From assembly GCA_007131465.1 (NCBI GenBank), contig SLQN01000120.1, positions 1-8,314 on the forward strand: a DNA stretch of 8,314 nucleotides, given 5' to 3'. Below the pieces are notes generated by a model. That model did not search any database. It saw only the letters and a list, made by a program, of their open reading frames with translations, and had not been told where the DNA came from. Below, piece by piece: positions 1-6,662 of the stretch (position 1 is the stretch's first letter; every line of letters starts with the position of its first letter). Source of the stretch: Paracoccaceae bacterium. GTDB taxonomy: Bacteria > Pseudomonadota > Alphaproteobacteria > Rhodobacterales > Rhodobacteraceae. Both the position numbers and the translations under genes were made by a program.

Positions 1-626
1 ACGATGATCCGGCTGACATCCTGCGGCGCTTCGGCATAGGCCGACATCGAGCGGATCACCCGCTGCATGGGGGCCACCACGAAGGTCCGGATCGACAGAT
101 AGAGCAGCAGGGCCGTGATCCCGGATATCAGCAGCGACAGCAGAAGAATACGTCGGCCATACTCCCACAACTCGGCGCGCAGGTTGGCCGTGTCCAGCGT
201 GATCTCGATCAGCAATCCGCCCTGACGCACCGGGTCCCCGATGACCCGGATGATCTGCGGCTCGTTGCGGGCCATCTGCGCCAGCGCGTCCCGCATCGAC
301 TGGAAGGGGTTGCTGTCGCGCAGGTCATAGGTGACATCGATCTGCCCCGGCAGGGGCGAGGACAGGATCAGTTCGCGCACCTCATCGCGGCGCAGCACCA
401 CGTTGAACACGCCTGCATTCTCCAGCAACTCGCCCGCCAGTTCTCCGGCGATGGACCCGTCCGAGGCCAGAAGCGCAAGCGACGCGATCTGCGCACGTTC
501 CAGTCGCGCCAGAAGATATTCTTCGCGAAACCGTGCCACCGAGGGCACGAAGATCAGCACTTCGGCCAGCATCACGAAGATGACGACAAGCCATAGAAAA
601 CGCGCTGACAGACTTTTGGTGATCAT
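1..626 (-). CDS. Membrane sensor protein, probably a HAMP-domain sensor histidine kinase (N-terminal part only)
   Basis: The gene reads leftwards from an ATG at 626-624 and leaves the window still open, so only 208 codons are visible. Residues about 10-28 form a first membrane helix (LWLVVIFVMLAEVLIFV), residues 30-157 a presumed periplasmic sensor region, and residues about 158-179 a second helix (ILLLSLLISGITALLLYL). The TFVVAPMQRVIRSM stretch that follows, with Pro186, looks like the start of a HAMP linker. This architecture is typical of transmembrane sensor kinases, but the kinase domain lies outside the window, so a diguanylate cyclase or chemoreceptor output cannot be excluded. It begins 24 bases after the reductase stop codon and is probably co-transcribed with it. 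The best Shine-Dalgarno match (GAGG at 628-631) sits too close to the ATG to be convincing. No partner response regulator is visible. What it senses is unknown. Confidence 0.75.
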   Translation of the reverse strand, partial: MITKSLSARFLWLVVIFVMLAEVLIFVPSVARFREEYLLARLERAQIASLALLASDGSIAGELAGELLENAGVFNVVLRRDEVRELILSSPLPGQIDVTYDLRDSNPFQSMRDALAQMARNEPQIIRVIGDPVRQGGLLIEITLDTANLRAELWEYGRRILLLSLLISGITALLLYLSIRTFVVAPMQRVIRSMSAYAEAPQDVSRII

Positions 627-650
627 GCCTCAAACCCAAGCGGCGCCAGG

Positions 651-2045
651 TCAGGGCAGCCAGGTCTGAACCCACCCCACAAGACGCTTCACCGTCACGT
701 TATCAAAGAGTCTGGGCGAGAAATAGGCCCCTGCCGCGCGTTTGCCGATTTCCGCCAATGTCGGGTAAGGGATGACTGTTCCCGCAATCGCCCCCAGCTT
801 CAGGCGGCTGGCCATCGCCAGCGCATAGGGCGCGATCAAGTCGCCTGCCTGCGCGCCCACGATGGTCACCCCGACCGGGCGCCCCTTCACGACCATCAGC
901 TTGCAGAACCCGATGTCGCGCCCCTCGGCCAGCGCGCGATCGATCTGGTCATAGCCCACGCGCCAGACGCTCAGTTGCGCACCATGCTGGCGTCGTGCCT
1001 GCGCTTCGGTCAGGCCGATCTGGGCCAGTTCCGGGTCGGTGAATGTGGCATGGGGGATGTGGTCGGTGCGCACCTTGGCAGGCAGGGCAAACAGCATGGA
1101 GCGCAGGATCACCCCGGCATGATAGCCTGCCAGATGCGTGAACTGCCCCTGTCCGGCCACATCGCCGATGGCATGGACGCGCCGGTTCGTGCTGCGCAGC
1201 CGCGCATCGACCTTGATGCCGCCCCCATCGTGGCGGATGCCCGCCTTGTCCAGCGCCAGCTTTTCCAGATTGGGCTTGCGCCCCACCGCAACCAGCAGAT
1301 GCGTGCCTGTGAAGATCGTGCCGCCCTTCACCTGCACCTCTATCGCACCCACGCGCCCGGCCACCTTTTCGACCTGCGCATTCTCGACAATCTCGATCCC
1401 CTCGCCACGCAGGCTTTCAAGGACCAGCGCGACGGCCTCGGGGTCATCGCGGCCCATTGCGCGCGCCCCGTCGATCACTGTCACCCGCGCGCCCAACCGC
1501 CGATGCGCCAGCGCCATTTCCAGCCCGATCGGCCCGGCCCCGATGATCAGCAGGTGACCGGGGCATTCGGTCTGGTCGAACAAGGTTTCGTTGGTCATGT
1601 AGGGCAGGTCCGCCAAACCCGGTATGGGCGGGACCAGCGCGCGAGAGCCTGTGGCGATGACGAAGCGGCGCGCGCTTACTGTGGTTTCGCCCACGGAAAT
1701 CCTGTCCGGCCCGGTGAACTGCCCAAAGCCTTGCAGAACCTGCACGCCCAACCCCTCGAAGCGTTCGACGGAATCATGCGGTGCGATCCGGGCAATCGTT
1801 GCCTTGACATGTGCCATAGCGCGGCGGAAATCCGCAGGTGTGGGGGTGTCGCCGCGCGCCTTTACGGCCTTCGCCTGTGAAAGCAGCGCCTTGGAGGGAA
1901 CGCAGCCATAATTCAGGCAGTCCCCGCCCATCTTGTGACCTTCGACCAGCACGACGCGCGCGCCCATCTGCACAGCGCCTGCTGCCACCGACAACCCCCC
2001 GGACCCGCCACCGATCACGCAGATATCCGTCTTGATCCGGGTCAT
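651..2045 (-). CDS. FAD-dependent pyridine nucleotide-disulfide oxidoreductase (dihydrolipoamide dehydrogenase/mercuric reductase-like)
   Basis: This 464-residue flavoprotein has the normal length for the family. It shows the N-terminal FAD-binding glycine motif GGGSGG (residues 12-17), the redox-active disulfide in CLNYGC (Cys43 and Cys48), an NAD(P)-binding GAGPIG (169-174), the second FAD contact AIGDVAG (292-298) and a C-terminal dimerisation domain (from about 330, HATFTDPELAQIGLTE). Such enzymes pass electrons from NAD(P)H through FAD to the disulfide and then to a substrate. The C-terminal His-Pro of dihydrolipoamide dehydrogenases is replaced: the segment reads IPYPTLAE (425-432), with Tyr427 in the His position as in mercuric reductases. 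However, there is no C-terminal cysteine pair and no N-terminal metal-binding domain, so a mercury function is not supported. An AAGGAG ribosome binding site lies 8 bases before the ATG. The ATG overlaps the TVP38 stop codon (ATGA), and the TVP38 pairing is known from other bacteria. The true substrate is unknown. Confidence 0.93.
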   Translation of the reverse strand: MTRIKTDICVIGGGSGGLSVAAGAVQMGARVVLVEGHKMGGDCLNYGCVPSKALLSQAKAVKARGDTPTPADFRRAMAHVKATIARIAPHDSVERFEGLGVQVLQGFGQFTGPDRISVGETTVSARRFVIATGSRALVPPIPGLADLPYMTNETLFDQTECPGHLLIIGAGPIGLEMALAHRRLGARVTVIDGARAMGRDDPEAVALVLESLRGEGIEIVENAQVEKVAGRVGAIEVQVKGGTIFTGTHLLVAVGRKPNLEKLALDKAGIRHDGGGIKVDARLRSTNRRVHAIGDVAGQGQFTHLAGYHAGVILRSMLFALPAKVRTDHIPHATFTDPELAQIGLTEAQARRQHGAQLSVWRVGYDQIDRALAEGRDIGFCKLMVVKGRPVGVTIVGAQAGDLIAPYALAMASRLKLGAIAGTVIPYPTLAEIGKRAAGAYFSPRLFDNVTVKRLVGWVQTWLP

Positions 2046-2773
2046 GACAGAGTCTCCTTGCGCTGAAGGCTCTTTACCAGAAGGGGTAGCAATGACAGGG
2101 CCGCAAGCCCCAGCAGCGGCCCGAGGATATGCGGCTCGAAGATGATGCCCAGATCGGGGGTTTCATTGCGGGCGAAGACCTCGCCCAGACCTGCGCCAAC
2201 CCATGTATAGACCACCGCGCCCGGCATGATCCCCAGAAACGTGCTGGCGGCAAAGGCCGAAAGCCGCACCCCGATCAGCGCGGGCAGGACATTCATCACG
2301 AAGAACGGCAGCACCGGCACCAGCCGCAGCGAGAACAGGACAGGAAATTCATTGGCCCGAATGGCGACTGTCAGTCGTTTCATCCGCCCCGCGCTCGCGT
2401 CGATCTTGGCCGCCATGGACCGGCCCAGCCCGGCGCGCACCACCAGAAAGATCAGCACCGCCCCGATTGTTGCGCCAAAGATGTTGAACAACGCGCCTGG
2501 AAACAGGCCGAACAGAAAGCCGCCGGTCAAAGAGGCTGCCGTGGCGCCGGGCAGCGAAAACGCCACGATCACGATATAGGCAGCCACGAAAGCCAGCGCC
2601 GTCAGCACATACTGGCCGTCACGAAAGGCAATCAGCGCCGCGCGGTTCTCGCGCAAGGCATCGAAGGACAGGTAATCGCGCAGCAGAACCGCGCCGATGA
2701 TGGCCCCAAGGCCGATCAGCACAAGCGGCAGGCGCGAGCGCCAGGCGGGCGCGCCGGATAATGGTTTTGTCAC
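2042..2773 (-). CDS. TVP38/TMEM64 family (VTT domain) inner-membrane protein
   Basis: This is a 243-residue polytopic membrane protein of the VTT/SNARE-associated (DedA-related) family. Hydrophobic segments lie at about 15-32, 57-78, 83-113, 145-168, 172-197 and 212-234. The family signature is clear: a Gly-rich segment GGFLFGLFPGALFNIFGATIG (the first G at residue 84), then FSLRLVPVLPFFVMNVLPAL (147-166), with the conserved Arg, Pro and Asn. The family is linked to lipid or small-solute movement across membranes, but no function is proven for this branch. The GTG at 2773-2771 is chosen as the start because the family-like sequence begins there. The frame stays open upstream to 3097, but that stretch lacks family features and the ATG at 2884 has no ribosome binding site; the GTG has only a weak AAGAAAG before it. 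The stop codon overlaps the reductase start by ATGA, so the two are translationally coupled and probably act together. Confidence 0.88.
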   Translation of the reverse strand: MTKPLSGAPAWRSRLPLVLIGLGAIIGAVLLRDYLSFDALRENRAALIAFRDGQYVLTALAFVAAYIVIVAFSLPGATAASLTGGFLFGLFPGALFNIFGATIGAVLIFLVVRAGLGRSMAAKIDASAGRMKRLTVAIRANEFPVLFSLRLVPVLPFFVMNVLPALIGVRLSAFAASTFLGIMPGAVVYTWVGAGLGEVFARNETPDLGIIFEPHILGPLLGLAALSLLPLLVKSLQRKETLS

Positions 2774-2949
2774 GAAATGGTCTTTCTTGTTTGTGGGCCC
2801 AAGATAGTGTGTTGTAGCTGGAATACGCAGGATCAGGCCAGAAGTTACGAAGGATTCGCCCAGATCACGCGGGCTTGATGTCATTGCGCGCATTTGCAGG
2901 CGTCGCGGGGTTTTCCGGACCGCAAACCCTGCGCGCGCGGATTTGCGAA
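2774..2949. other. Divergent intergenic region without genes
   Basis: This gap separates the leftward TVP38 unit from the rightward rpmH operon. No coding frame in it resembles a known protein. A short inverted repeat, GGGTTT at 2908-2913 with AAACCC at 2924-2929, could form a 6-base-pair hairpin, but it is followed by no T-run in either direction and is probably not a terminator. A TATCTT (minus strand, 2806-2801) could serve as a -10 element for the TVP38 unit, but no matching -35 element was found, so that promoter is not called. Confidence 0.6.
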
Positions 2950-2978
2950 TTGACTTGGCGCAGGATGGCCTGTATCCG
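2950..2978 (+). promoter_or_regulatory. Probable sigma-70-type promoter of the rpmH operon
   Basis: The -35 element TTGACT (2950-2955, within TTGACTTGG) is followed after exactly 17 bases by TATCCG (2973-2978), which is preceded directly by TG. The strong -35 and weak -10 fit promoters of ribosomal genes in alphaproteobacteria. Transcription would start near 2985, giving rpmH a leader of about 65 bases. This is read by eye and is not experimentally supported. Confidence 0.6.
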
Positions 2979-3013
2979 GCGAGCCTGAAAAAGGTTTGGC
3001 AGCCGATTCCGGC

Positions 3014-3027
3014 AGGAAACGCGCGTG
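3014..3027 (+). promoter_or_regulatory. Shine-Dalgarno and GTG start upstream of rpmH in the rnpA frame
   Basis: AGGA at 3014-3017 lies 7 bases before a GTG at 3025-3027. From this GTG the rnpA frame is open without a stop through the whole of rpmH to the rnpA stop codon at 3633. The spacing is ideal for initiation, and the site would lie within the predicted rpmH leader. It could be an alternative rnpA start, a leader start, or chance in a GC-rich sequence. The overlapping amino acid sequence shows no family features. Confidence 0.3.
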
Positions 3028-3049
3028 CCCGAAGACAAGGAACGGAGCG

Positions 3050-3184
3050 ATGAAACGCACCTATCAGCCCAGCAACCTGGTTCGCAAGCGTCGGCACGGC
3101 TTTCGTGCACGGATGGCAACCAAGGCCGGGCGCAAGATCCTGAATGCGCGCCGCCGCATGGGCCGCAAGAAACTGTCGGCTTGA
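3050..3184 (+). CDS. rpmH: 50S ribosomal protein L34
   Basis: This 44-residue protein, rich in Arg and Lys, is a full-length ribosomal protein L34. It begins with the invariant [19 protein letters not shown] and carries the typical ending [14 protein letters not shown]34 binds 23S rRNA in the large subunit. AAGGA at 3037-3041 lies 8 bases before the ATG, and a second purine run (CGGAG) comes closer, consistent with very strong translation. It is the first gene of the operon, and its stop codon is 5 bases from the usual rnpA start, the rpmH-rnpA order found across bacteria. The whole gene also lies within an open stretch of the rnpA reading frame. Confidence 0.98.
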   Translation: MKRTYQPSNLVRKRRHGFRARMATKAGRKILNARRRMGRKKLSA

Positions 3185-3189
3185 CCCTG

Positions 3190-3633
3190 ATGGCCTGCGT
3201 CAGCGGGCCAGCGCCGCGCGACCTGACGCTATCAGACGCAGACATGGCCGACGCCGCGTCTGCCGTGTCTGCTCGCGCGGGGCAATCCTCTGTGGCAATC
3301 GAGACCTTGACCCAGCGCACGGACTTCCTGCGCACAGCGAAGGCGCGGCGAGTGGGCTGCGCGGCATTTCTGGTGCAGGCTCGCAAGGCAAGTGACAAAG
3401 GCCCCGCCCGCATCGGGTTCACATGCTCGAAAAAGATCGGCAATGCCGTCACGCGCAACCGCGCAAAACGACGCCTGCGCGCGGTGGCGCGTGCGGTGCT
3501 GCCTGCACGCGCGCAACCGGGATGGGATTATGTGCTGGTGGGTCGGCCCGGTGCGACCGTGACGCATGACTTCGCCGCGCTGTGCCGCGATCTGGACGCG
3601 GCCCTGGAGAAGATCCACGGGGGCGCCACATGA
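3190..3633 (+). CDS. rnpA: Ribonuclease P protein component
   Basis: The product is the small basic protein that assists the RNase P RNA in cutting the 5' leader from precursor tRNAs. The family core begins near residue 38 ([17 protein letters not shown]) and continues through [25 protein letters not shown] (the first A at 73), which holds the RNA-binding RNR motif at residues 89-97. The C-terminal part, WDYVLVGRP...[12 protein letters not shown], is also typical. The ATG at 3190 gives 147 residues with an Ala/Asp/Ser-rich N-terminal extension of about 37 residues that has no visible motif. An in-frame ATG at 3244 would give 129 residues. Neither has a good Shine-Dalgarno sequence, so translation probably depends on coupling to rpmH, or starts far upstream at the GTG at 3025. 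The identity is certain; the start is not. The stop codon overlaps the yidD start (ATGA). Confidence 0.93.
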   Translation: MACVSGPAPRDLTLSDADMADAASAVSARAGQSSVAIETLTQRTDFLRTAKARRVGCAAFLVQARKASDKGPARIGFTCSKKIGNAVTRNRAKRRLRAVARAVLPARAQPGWDYVLVGRPGATVTHDFAALCRDLDAALEKIHGGAT

Positions 3634-3914
3634 CGCCGCTGGCCTGGGTTCTTGCGCTGCCGGTGCGGTTCTACCGGGTCGTCTTCAGCCCCTGGGTCGG
3701 GCATGGCTGCCGCTATCAGCCCACCTGTTCGGCCTATGCGCTGGAAGCGCTGGAACGGCATGGCGCGATCCGGGGCGCGTGGCTGACGCTGCGCCGGATC
3801 GGGCGCTGCAACCCCTTGGGCGGATCGGGCTATGACCCTGTGCCGCGCGCGGGCTGCTGCCACGATGCGCCAGACTCACGCGCAGACTCAGGCGCAGAAC
3901 CGGGCAGGAAATGA
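3630..3914 (+). CDS. yidD: Membrane protein insertion efficiency factor YidD
   Basis: This 94-residue protein belongs to the YidD (former DUF37) family. An amphipathic N-terminal helix (about residues 3-20, [18 protein letters not shown]) would hold it on the inner face of the cytoplasmic membrane. The conserved signature follows: [20 protein letters not shown] (26-45), then [18 protein letters not shown] (55-72), with Cys27, Cys33 and Cys60. The family assists insertion and folding of membrane proteins, in partnership with YidC. The last 20 or so residues (with Cys76 and Cys77, then a polar tail) are outside the conserved part. The ATG overlaps the rnpA stop codon by ATGA, so it is probably translated by coupling. 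The usual yidD-yidC adjacency is here broken by ttcA. Confidence 0.96.
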   Translation: MTPLAWVLALPVRFYRVVFSPWVGHGCRYQPTCSAYALEALERHGAIRGAWLTLRRIGRCNPLGGSGYDPVPRAGCCHDAPDSRADSGAEPGRK

Positions 3915-3917
3915 CCC

Positions 3918-4787
3918 ATGCGCGATGATCTGGCCGACCTTCCCGCGATCCTGCGCGGTGCCCCCGACAGCACTGAATTTCGCAAGCTGCGCAAGCGTAT
4001 CATCCGCGAAACCCGCGCGGCGATCGATCAGGTCGGGATGGTCCAGCCCGGCGCGCGCTGGCTTGTCTGCCTGTCAGGCGGCAAGGACAGCTACACGCTT
4101 TTGGCCGCACTGGTGGAATTGCAGTGGCGCGGACTGCTGCCGGTAGAGCTGCTGGCCTGCAATCTGGATCAGGGCCAGCCCGGCTTTCCCGCGACTGTGC
4201 TGCCCGAGTTCCTGACGGCCATGCAGATTCCTCACCGGATCGAGTATCAGGACACCTATTCCATCGTGATGGACAAGGTCCCGCAGGGCCGGACCTATTG
4301 CGCGCTATGTTCGCGGTTGCGGCGTGGAAACCTGTATCGAATCGCCCGCGAGGAAGGCTGTTCCGCAGTGATTCTGGGCCATCACCGCGACGATCTTCTG
4401 GAAACCTTCTTCATGAACCTGTTTCACGGCGGGCGGCTGGCCACGATGCCGCCCAAGCTGGTGAATGAGGATGGTGACCTGTTCGTCTGCCGCCCGCTGG
4501 CCTTTGTCCCCGAGGATGACTGCGACCGTTTCGCCCGCGCGATGAACTATCCCATCATCCCCTGCGATCTTTGCGGGTCGCAGGAAGGGTTGCAGCGGAT
4601 GCAGGTCAAGGCGCTGCTGGATGACTGGGAAAAGCGCGCGCCGGGGCGGCGCAACGTCATGTTCCGCGCGCTGATGAACATCCGCCCGTCGCATATGCCC
4701 GACCCGGCGCTGTTCGATTTCCTCGCGCTGGCCACGACACCGAAAACCGCCGCACGCGATGCGCCGCCGGATTTGAGCATGATGTGA
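3918..4787 (+). CDS. ttcA: tRNA 2-thiocytidine(32) synthetase TtcA
   Basis: The enzyme puts sulfur on cytidine 32 of certain tRNAs, using ATP and an iron-sulfur cluster. The 289-residue protein carries the PP-loop ATP-pyrophosphatase motif SGGKDS (residues 53-58), followed by a nucleotide-binding region with [11 protein letters not shown] (81-91). The CALC motif (Cys128, Cys131) and the later PCDLCGSQ (Cys216, Cys219) fit the known arrangement in which three cysteines hold a [4Fe-4S] cluster; one of the second pair is the expected third ligand. [19 protein letters not shown] (154-172) and the [18 protein letters not shown] region are also typical of the family. AGGAA at 3906-3910 lies 7 bases before the ATG, inside the end of yidD, and only 3 bases separate the two genes. 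It is probably the last gene of the rpmH transcript, although no terminator is visible after it. The function matches the RNA-processing theme of the operon. Confidence 0.95.
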   Translation: MRDDLADLPAILRGAPDSTEFRKLRKRIIRETRAAIDQVGMVQPGARWLVCLSGGKDSYTLLAALVELQWRGLLPVELLACNLDQGQPGFPATVLPEFLTAMQIPHRIEYQDTYSIVMDKVPQGRTYCALCSRLRRGNLYRIAREEGCSAVILGHHRDDLLETFFMNLFHGGRLATMPPKLVNEDGDLFVCRPLAFVPEDDCDRFARAMNYPIIPCDLCGSQEGLQRMQVKALLDDWEKRAPGRRNVMFRALMNIRPSHMPDPALFDFLALATTPKTAARDAPPDLSMM

Positions 4788-4819
4788 CCCTGCGCCCCAC
4801 GGATTTCGGGGAAAACTGC

Positions 4820-4848
4820 TTGACCTTTGGGCAGGGCTTCTGTTGAAC
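4820..4848 (+). promoter_or_regulatory. Possible promoter in front of yidC
   Basis: In the 98-base gap between ttcA and yidC, TTGACC (4820-4825) is followed after 17 bases by TTGAAC (4843-4848), with TG directly before the latter. The -35 element is good and the -10 element weak (3 of 6 matches). It would let yidC and the downstream genes be transcribed apart from rpmH. The sequence alone does not prove activity. Confidence 0.4.
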
Positions 4849-4869
4849 CGGGCGCGACCCTCGAGTGAC

Positions 4870-4875
4870 AGGAAA
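4870..4875 (+). promoter_or_regulatory. Ribosome binding site deciding the yidC start
   Basis: AGGAAA lies 10 bases before the ATG at 4886. An in-frame GTG at 4865 lies just ahead of this site and so cannot use it. The start at 4886 also gives the standard YidC beginning MDEQNRNLL. Confidence 0.75.
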
Positions 4876-4885
4876 CGGCCAATCC

Positions 4886-6658
4886 ATGGACGAACAGAAC
4901 CGCAATCTGCTGATGGCTTTCGCCCTGAGCCTTATGGTGCTCGTAGGCTGGATGTGGATGTTTCCGCCTCCCGAACCTACCCCGCAGCAAGCTGCCGATG
5001 TCACCGAACTGCCGCTGGCAGAGGGGGGCGAGGCGCAGAGCATGGCCGAGGCCGAACCGACCGACGCCGAGGAAGAATTGCCCCGCGTCACCATCGACAC
5101 GCCGCGCCTGACAGGGTCGATCAACCTGCGCGGGGGCCGGGTGGATGATCTGGCGCTGCGCGATTACCGCGAAACCACCGAACCCGGTTCCGGGATCGTG
5201 CATCTGCTGAACCCCGAAGGGTCCAGCAATGCCTTTTATGCGCTGCATGGCTGGCGGCCGGGGCGCGACATGGACTGGGACGATGTGCCCGGCGCGAACA
5301 CGCCCTGGGAACTGATCGACGGCACGCAGCTTGGCATCGGTCAGCCTGTGACCCTGGCCTGGACGAACGAGACCGGCCTGCGCTTCACCAAGCGCTTCGC
5401 GATTGACGACAATTTCATGCTGACCGTCACGCAGGGCGTGGAGAACAACAGCGACAACACAGCCCGCATGGCCCCCTATGGTCTGATTTCGCGGCATGGC
5501 GAACCGGATGATCTGGAGAATTTCTTCATCAGCCATGAAGGTTTCATCCTCGTCGCCGACGGCAAACTGTCCGAGGACAAATACAAGGCCGTGCGCGATC
5601 TGCGCGTTCATGAGCGAGAGAATACCAATGCGCGCGTGACCGAAGTGGCCGCCGATGGTTGGCTGGCGATTGCCGACAAATACTGGATGGCCGCCATCGT
5701 ACCGATGCCGGGGCAGGACTTCTCCGCCGTCCAGCGCTATGTGCCCTCGCGCGATGTCTATCAGGCCCGCGCCGACCTGCCGACGCTTGTGGTCGGACCC
5801 GGCGAGCGTGATCAGGTAGAGACCATGCTGTTTGCCGGGGCCAAGGAATGGTCCGTCTTGCGCAGCTACGAGCGCGAACTTGGCATCGACCGCTTTCTGG
5901 ATGCAATCGACTGGGGCTGGTTCTTCTTCCTGACCAAACCCATCTTCGCCACGCTCTATTTCATCGAAGGCGTGATTGGCAACATGGGCTGGTCGATCAT
6001 CGTGCTGACGCTGATGATCAAGTCGGTTCTGCTGCCGCTGGCGTGGAAATCCTATGTCTCGATGGCCAAGATGAAGGAACTTCAGCCCGAAATGCTGGCC
6101 ATCAAGGAGCGCGCGGGCGATGACAAGCAGAAGTTGCAGCAGGAGATGATGAAGCTCTACAAGGAAAGGAAGGTCAACCCGGCTGCGGGCTGCCTGCCGA
6201 TCCTGTTGCAGATCCCCATCTTCTTCTCGCTCTACAAGGTGATTTTCGTCACCATCGATCTGCGCCACGCACCGTGGTTCGGGGTGTTCAATGATCTCTC
6301 GGCCCCTGACCCGACTTCGGTCATGAACCTGTTCGGCCTGCTGCCCTATGCGGCGCCGCACCCCGACAGCATCCTGTCGCTGATCTTCATCGGTATCCTG
6401 CCGATCTGCCTTGGCGTATCGATGTGGTTGCAGATGAAGCTGAACCCGACCCCCACTGAACCGATCCAGCAAGCCGTGATGACCTGGATGCCGTGGCTGT
6501 TCATGTTCATGCTGGGCTGGTTCGCGTCCGGGCTGGTGCTCTACTGGATCGCAAACAACGTGATCACTTTCATCCAGCAATATTCCATCATGGCGATGAA
6601 TGGTAGCAGGCCGGACTTGCTGGGGAATATCGGCGTGAAGAAAAGAAAGAAGGAATAG
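4886..6658 (+). CDS. yidC: Membrane protein insertase YidC
   Basis: YidC inserts and folds inner-membrane proteins, alone or together with SecYEG. The 590-residue protein is of the long Gram-negative type. It has an N-terminal membrane helix (about 8-26), an acidic, Pro-rich linker (27-66), a periplasmic P1 domain (about 67-340) and the conserved five-helix core. The core begins with TM2 near WSIIVLTLMIKSVLLPLAWK (369-388), followed by the cytoplasmic loop YVSMAKMKELQPEMLAIKER and GDDKQKLQQEMMKLYKERKVNP (411-432). The last helices include GCLPILLQIPIFFSLYKVIF, GILPICLGVSMWLQ and MLGWFASGLVLYWIANNVITF. The positive charge in the hydrophilic groove, Arg366 in E. coli, is here Lys379. The C-terminus ends in the basic KKRKKE, as expected for ribosome contact. 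The stop codon is 4 bases before the MOSC gene, whose ribosome binding site lies in the last yidC codons. Confidence 0.98.
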   Translation: MDEQNRNLLMAFALSLMVLVGWMWMFPPPEPTPQQAADVTELPLAEGGEAQSMAEAEPTDAEEELPRVTIDTPRLTGSINLRGGRVDDLALRDYRETTEPGSGIVHLLNPEGSSNAFYALHGWRPGRDMDWDDVPGANTPWELIDGTQLGIGQPVTLAWTNETGLRFTKRFAIDDNFMLTVTQGVENNSDNTARMAPYGLISRHGEPDDLENFFISHEGFILVADGKLSEDKYKAVRDLRVHERENTNARVTEVAADGWLAIADKYWMAAIVPMPGQDFSAVQRYVPSRDVYQARADLPTLVVGPGERDQVETMLFAGAKEWSVLRSYERELGIDRFLDAIDWGWFFFLTKPIFATLYFIEGVIGNMGWSIIVLTLMIKSVLLPLAWKSYVSMAKMKELQPEMLAIKERAGDDKQKLQQEMMKLYKERKVNPAAGCLPILLQIPIFFSLYKVIFVTIDLRHAPWFGVFNDLSAPDPTSVMNLFGLLPYAAPHPDSILSLIFIGILPICLGVSMWLQMKLNPTPTEPIQQAVMTWMPWLFMFMLGWFASGLVLYWIANNVITFIQQYSIMAMNGSRPDLLGNIGVKKRKKE

Positions 6659-6662
6659 CGCT

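Noticed and set aside
975..1880. 301-codon open frame on the plus strand opposite the reductase
   Set aside because: It is antisense to a clear flavoprotein gene, has no recognisable domains, and its composition is typical of a complementary-strand shadow.
651..2045. Mercury resistance operon (merA)
   Set aside because: There is no merR, merT or merP, no metal-binding N-terminal domain and no C-terminal cysteine pair; only the Tyr replacement resembles MerA.
2129..2761. 210-codon open frame on the plus strand opposite the TVP38 gene
   Set aside because: The product is a His/Gln/Arg-rich low-complexity protein antisense to an evident membrane protein gene.
2893..2929. Inverted repeats (TTTGC/GCAAA and GGGTTT/AAACCC) as a terminator, riboswitch or operator
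   Set aside because: The stems are 5-6 base pairs, mutually exclusive, lack a T-run and match no riboswitch core that I recognise.
2774..3049. Replication origin near rpmH
   Set aside because: In many bacteria rpmH is next to dnaA and oriC, but here there is no dnaA, no AT-rich unwinding region and no cluster of DnaA boxes.
2774..3097. Longer N-terminus for the TVP38 protein (open frame to 3097)
   Set aside because: The extra residues have no family similarity, overlap the start of rpmH and its promoter, and lack a ribosome binding site; GTG 2773 begins the family-like sequence.
4795..4811. Short hairpin CCCC...GGGG after ttcA as a terminator
   Set aside because: The stem has only four base pairs and there is no following T-run, only AAAAC.
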